A DNA stretch of 64,000 nucleotides. Origin: Clitopilus passeckerianus (Eukaryota; Basidiomycota; Agaricomycetes; Agaricales; Entolomataceae). The stretch covers positions 496,001-560,000 of the forward strand of contig CALYLX010000066.1 in assembly GCA_944990035.1 (NCBI GenBank). The letters are read 5' to 3'. The position numbers and the translations under genes were made by a program. The first letter of the stretch is position 1. Each line of letters begins with the position of its first letter. Of the stretch, positions 59,359 through 64,000 are shown piece by piece. Below the pieces are notes generated by a model. That model made no database searches, was not told where the DNA came from, and worked only from the letters and a program-made list of their open reading frames with translations.

Positions 59359-60106
59359 TCATCGCCCTCTCTCCAACACGATCCATCGATCACCATCCCA
59401 CTCAATTTCAGCTCCCTCCTTCCAGTGACGAACCTCCTCATATCCCGGTAACCATCTGACGCTTTTGCCTCCAGCCGCCATTACATGCTTCACCAGCCAC
59501 TTCGCCCTCTTATCCATCGCCCCCTGCCATGCCCAGAACACACCACCCTCCTCACGTCCCATCCCCAACTGCCAAGTACCAACTTGGGCCTGCCACCGGG
59601 TTCCAGCGAGATTTCGGATGAATGTTACTGATTTTGGATCGGTTTCTTCATCGTCTTGCCAGATTTCTTCGAAAGCTGTCATTTTTCCTGTTGCGGGATT
59701 GACCATCTCTCCGACCTCGAGTGTCGTTCCATCGGGGAGGGTGGTGTTTATTCCAGAGTCGGAGGTGGTGTCCTGTTGTGTTTTAGTAACTCGCGTAGAA
59801 TATAGGAAGGCGTGAATACTACCGTTGTTCTAGAGTCAATATCATGCCTGAAATGGATCTTGTTCGTTTGATCTATGTTGGGAGTGAACAAGTGCTAACA
59901 AGAAAGAGTGGGGAAAGATGACCTGGATCAACAGTTCTGTAACCTGCGAAGGCCCAATCCAATTCGTTCGAATTTTTGAAGAACCTGACATCCAGAAAAA
60001 CACCAGTCCGAGCACCAGTAAGGACGATGGTATCTGTAGGTTCAGATGGATCATCAGGCAACCATCTCAGTGAGTGACGCTTCGAGATATATCCAGCCAC
60101 AGTCAT
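59359..60106 (-). CDS. HRI1: HRI1 family protein
   Basis: Hri1 is a small fungal beta-barrel protein of unknown biochemical function that binds the translocon protein Sec72 and Hrr25 kinase in yeast. The start MTVAGYISKRHSLRWLPDDP is followed by TDTIVLTGARTGVFLDVRFF, ELDWAFAGYRTVDP, then (after an intron) NKIHFRHDIDSRTT, and (after a second intron) DTTSDSGINTTLPDGTTLEV, GEMVNPATGKMTAFEEIWQD, RNLAGTRWQAQVGTWQLGMG and YEEVRHWKEGAEIEWDGDRW. The start was chosen at 60106 because upstream in-frame residues are hydrophobic and unlike the family. The stop lies 19 bases beyond the convergent DAM1 stop. Confidence 0.85.
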
Positions 60107-60438
60107 TCTTAGATCGTCGCACGACAGGAAGGAGAGTTTGATCATGTGCTGCTGCCATTTTGAACAAGATTCAAGAACTGTATGATAACGGTACAAGAGC
60201 AACGACAAGACAACTATGAAGAGACACGGAGGTGGGATCGTATGATACTGATGAACGAGACGTGAGAGTATAAAACGAAAAGAAATGACAAGATGAGATG
60301 GTAATAAAACAGGATGAGACGAGACAGGAAAAAGGAAAGAAATCATATCATCAGCGATTAGTGACGAGAGAATATCAAGCAATTAAGCATGGTAAACAGC
60401 AGCAATTCGGTGCTCGACTAATCATGTCAAGTCACCGT
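60107..60438. other. Short spacer between HRI1 and DEF1-like gene
   Basis: 332 bases holding the HRI1 promoter and the 3' end of the upstream DEF1-like transcript; both genes lie on the minus strand. AG-rich on the plus strand (AAAACAGGATGAGACGAGACAGG). No element was recognised. Confidence 0.5.
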
Positions 60439-63400
60439 TTACTGCCAGTAGCCCTGCTGTTGACCGCGGTACTGGTAAAATCCGCCCTCATTTCCACCCT
60501 GGGGGTAGAGATGGCTCTGGGGTCCACCTTGAGGATGGTGAACATTTTGCTGAGGTCCGCCAATTCCTCCAGCACCAACTCCTCCACCGAACCTAGCGCC
60601 TGCTGCACCGTAGAAACCTTGACCCTGTCCCTGAGGTCCTTGACCTCCTTGGCCTTGAGGCTGAGCTTGACCCTGGCCAGGCTGTTGGTTCGTGCCACGT
60701 CCTGCAGCTACACCGCCCACGTCCTTAGGGGCGTAAGGCTTGTAGGGAGTCTCAGGGGATCCGGCACCCCTTTGTCCAGCAGCGTTAGACTGAGTTCCAC
60801 CGGCACCAGCTCCGCTCTGTCCACTGAGGCCCATAAAGCCCTGGATAGCGCCCTGTCCTGCGCCACCATACAACTGCTTGCCATACTCACTAGCACCAAC
60901 ACCGCCTTGGCCAAGTCCGAGGCTGTGCGAGCTGTGCTGTGAGTGCTGAGTGTGGTGATGAGGGACATAGTCATCGTACCCGGACTGGGGGTAGAGTCCT
61001 TGGCTGTAGGGGTTATTGCCTTGCAAGCCTCCGCTGATACCTGCACCGGGCTGTTTGGTGACCGGGCTAGGTGCGGATTGAGGACCAGGAGGGGGCTGGA
61101 ACATGGTGGGGTACTTGAATTGGGGGGCAACACCGTAGGGGCCAGCGTAGTAGTTGACTTGTTGCGGGTAGGTGTAGTAGGGGTAGGGAACGGAGTATTG
61201 CTGAGGAGCTTGGTTGCCTCCGGGCTGGGCTTGGCCACCTTGGAGTGCGCTGTGAGGCTGCGAGGATTGACCAGCTGTAGGACCCAAGCCAGCGCTCTGA
61301 GGCTGCTGCTGAGATCCAGGGAGACCCTTGAGATCGTCGTGGCCTAGGATATTCCTACCACCGAATGCAGACTGTTGTTGTTGCTGGTACGACTCGTAGA
61401 AGCCCTGTACTTACATTAGAATGTATGCGTCAACTTTTGAGAGACGAACTCACCCTCTGGTTATCAGAGTATCCATAGTCATTTCCGAAAGCACCCAAAT
61501 GGTTGCCTTGCAAACCTTGACCGCCGAGTCCTCCAAACGCACTATAATCCTGGTTCTGAGCACCAGCGGGAGGCGTAGGAGTATGGAAGTATGGAGCAGA
61601 AGCCCCCAAATCGCGACCACCAAAGTAGTTAGCCGAGTGCGAGGCAGAGGCTCCAGCACCTTGATGCTGTTGTTGTTGAGCTTGTTGCTGTTGCTGCTGG
61701 GTAGCCGACTGAGGAGAGGGGTCGATGTGGGTTGGGAGACCATGCTGAGCATATTGGTTGTGTGACTGCGAAGGGCCATGCTGGGCTTGTTGTTGCTGCT
61801 GCTGAGGATGGCCACCAAGGTGTTGCTGGAGGTGAGGAGGTTGTTGGTGAGACGAGGCGAGCGAGTGCTGTTGTGCTTGTTGTTGAGCCTGTTGCTGTTG
61901 CTGCTGAGCCTGTTGGTGTTGTTGGGCCAGTTGCTGGATGGGTGAAGCAGCTGCGGCGGTGTGAGCGGCGGGGGTAGGTTGAGAGGGTTGCTGCTGGGGC
62001 TGAATAGGTTGCGGTGCAGCGGCTGGGGCGGGTTGTTGGGCGGGGGCAGGAAGAGGAGGTTGAGATTGTTGCTGTGAGAAGAGCGCAGAGGTGTTGAGAG
62101 AAGTGGACGCCGGTGCAGTTGCAGGAGGTGCTTGTGGGGTGGGGGCCTCTGGCTGCTGAGGGGCAGGTGCAGGTGCAGCAGGCTCTGAAATAGGAGCAGG
62201 AGCTGGCTCAGCCTCTGGTGGTGCAGGTGCCTCGGGTTCAGGTCTGGTGTAATATGCGTCAGGAACTTGATCAGCGTGTGTGCTCAATAAACTTACGTGT
62301 CAAGAATATCACCACCAAGGCTCAAGCTTCCGAATTGCATTCCAACCTTCTCCAGGCCGGTCCCGAATGATGAAGAGCTTGGCATAACAACTGGTTGGTC
62401 GATATTCTTGTACCTTGCACTGTTCCTGTGTGCCACAGAAGCTGGGCGACCAGCCAACTTTGGTGAAGGTGTAGCAGCCACTGCGATTTGGGGAACAGTA
62501 GGAGTAGCTAGCGCAATGGGTGCCGGCTCTGACTTGGACGCAGGGAGCGTTGCATGTTCGGGCTCGGCCTTAGCTGAGGTTGGAGGAGCAGGCTCGACCT
62601 TCTCTGGTACTGGTTCCGGTTCTTCCGGCTTGGTTTCTTTTGTCGCTGGTTCTGACGGTTTGGGTGGTTCGTCATCCAATGTTGGTGGTTCGGCGGTCGT
62701 AGTAGGTGATTCAGGTTCAGGGGCAGGTTCAGATGCAGGTATTGAAGGTACAGATGGTGTTGATACAGATGCAGGAGGCTGTTGAGTTGGTGCAGAAGGT
62801 TGTTGAACAGGAGGTTGAGCCACTGGGACAGGTTGAGGAGAGGGAGCAGGTTTGGGTCTAGACATGCGAAAATCTTAGAAAAGCACGTTCAATAAGAGCT
62901 TTGAGCGACTTACTTCGCGATTTGGGCCCATGACATCTTGGCAGGAGCGGCAGGCTTTGTGGGAGCCTTTGCAGGTGGCACACCATTGCCGTGACCGTTG
63001 ACTTTCTTGTCCCCAACCACGGGCGCAGAGACGCTGGGCTCTACTGCTGACGACTCTGGAGGAGCGTCTGTCCGTCCATTGGTGACGTGTGCGCCTCCAT
63101 TCTGCTGTGCTTCCACAGCAGGAGTAGCGCCAGCGGCCGAGTCAGTGGGGAGTGGTTGTTCCTTCACTTCTGGAGTCGAAGCAGCGGGAGTGGCATCTGG
63201 CTTGGGGCTACCGATGTGAGGGCTACGTCCGTTAGTGGGAGGACCGCCTCGAGATGAGCCGCCACGTCCACCTCGACCAGCCGCGCCACCTCTGCCGGGA
63301 CCACCCCTTCCACCCCTTCCGCCTCGACCACCACGAGAGTCACCTCGTGAGAATGAATCTTTTGAAGCATGGGCGGAGGTTGGAGCCTTTTTGTCCTTTT

Positions 63401-63725
63401 TGGTCGCGACAGTACCCCATTGCTCGTAGTTGCCTCGTGCCGCAAAGTCAGACGACAAAGAAAAAGTTTTTTGCGAGTCTAATGCTCACCTTCAGTAACT
63501 CGAGTAACAGCAAGTTCCAATTCGCCTCCGGTCTCGTTCAAAAGCGATTGGACATCTTTTTTTCGGGTAAGGTGCTGCAATATTGGTGTCGTTTGAATGA
63601 CACTTACCGTCGGATGTAAGAGTCGGGTAGATTTCTTGCAATTGGTGCGCTTGGCTACGGTATTTGAAGCTTTCAAAAGGGTCTTGTTGCTTGTTCGAAC
63701 GAACTTGCGACTTGAAGTGGGACAT
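60439..63725 (-). CDS. DEF1-like CUE-domain protein with glutamine-rich tail
   Basis: Yeast Def1 links stalled RNA polymerase II to ubiquitin-dependent degradation through a CUE domain and a Q-rich tail. Here the start MSHFKSQVRSNKQQDPFESF is followed by an N-terminal CUE domain (YRSQAHQLQEIYPTLTSD + VQSLLNETGGELELAVTRV). Next: NYEQWGTVATKKDKK, a Gly/Arg-rich RGG block (GGRGGRGGRGGPGRGG), KMSWAQIAK, a Pro/Glu/Ala-rich segment (AEPPTLDDEPPKPSEPATK), YKNIDQPVVMPSSSSFGTGL, then long Gln runs (HQQAQQQQQQAQQQAQQH) and a Gly/Gln/Tyr-rich end (YYTYPQQVNYYAGPYG, GNEGGFYQYRGQQQGYWQ). About five introns keep frame; those after TSD and VTEG remove the early stops. The low-complexity tail is prion-like in composition. 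The assignment to DEF1 rests on the CUE plus Q-rich layout. Confidence 0.78.
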
Positions 63726-64000
63726 GGTGGAAGGATGGTGGCAGGAGAATAAGATATTTTATCATTTATTTTCTAATTTCACAGTAAATGAAAATAAACT
63801 CGTGGGAATAATTATGTACCCCCCTTGTTCCCCTATCCGTTCCGCAATTCTCTTGTGATTATTTTGCCAGAAAGTGTCTGTAGAATAACAATTATTGCAC
63901 CTGAATCTTTAGAATTTCTTTAATATTCTTTCAGTATTTTGCACATGGTTGACCACTTTTTAACCGAAAAGACTTCCATCAGAGGAAATTATCCCCAAAT
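63726..64000. other. Right edge, upstream region of the DEF1-like gene
   Basis: 275 AT-rich bases containing the promoter and leader of the DEF1-like gene. No coding sequence was recognised up to the window end. Confidence 0.5.

Noticed and set aside
60298..62785. Long plus-strand frames opposite the DEF1-like gene
   Set aside because: Low-complexity shadows of Gln/Gly/Pro-rich coding sequence.

Overview
This window looks like a gene-rich chromosome segment from a basidiomycete fungus, most likely an agaricomycete (mushroom-forming). Almost every gene is split by 47-60 bp GT-AG introns. The conserved genes are typically fungal: velvet factor, AKR1, Hri1, Dam1/DASH and RFT1. The accessory genes are families that agaricomycetes expand: tyrosine-kinase-like kinases with an HGD catalytic loop, and NACHT-ankyrin proteins. 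Exon boundaries were worked out by hand from reading frame and splice sites.

Layout. 1-2.9 kb: velvet-domain regulator on the minus strand, running off the left edge. 5.05-6.6 kb: translation elongation factor 1-gamma with one apparent +1 frameshift. 7.6-14.5 kb: a decayed kinase copy, a decayed fragment of a GPHR gene, a small inverted-repeat element (MITE-like), then a near-intact kinase. 14.8-19.9 kb: Golgi pH regulator (minus) divergent from the AKR1 palmitoyltransferase (plus). 20.6-23.3 kb: NACHT-ankyrin gene with three 1-base lesions. 23.3-29.3 kb: many tRNA-like relics on both sides of an Ish1/Msc1-type stress protein. 29.4-34 kb: UbiA-type prenyltransferase and an alpha/beta hydrolase. 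34.3-37.5 kb: succinate dehydrogenase Fe-S subunit convergent with RFT1. 38.9-44.9 kb: SAP-domain membrane protein, a CFEM-like surface protein and an SF1 helicase. 46.1-49.2 kb: RanBP2 zinc-finger RNA-binding protein. 49.8-55.9 kb: APC1. 56.1-60.1 kb: IMP dehydrogenase, Dam1 and Hri1, very tightly packed. 60.4-63.7 kb: DEF1-like CUE protein.

Most of the right half is housekeeping: cell cycle (APC1, DAM1), purine synthesis (IMPDH), respiration (SDH2), glycosylation (RFT1) and transcription-stress response (DEF1-like). The genes do not form one pathway or a biosynthetic cluster. The unusual signals lie in the left half: a tandem duplication of a kinase plus the end of the neighbouring GPHR gene with decay of one copy, a 140-bp palindromic element, groups of tRNA-like sequences, and frameshift lesions concentrated in the fast-evolving genes plus one in eEF1-gamma. 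I did not find a convincing new multi-gene system; the tRNA-like groups and the SAP-membrane protein are the least explained features.
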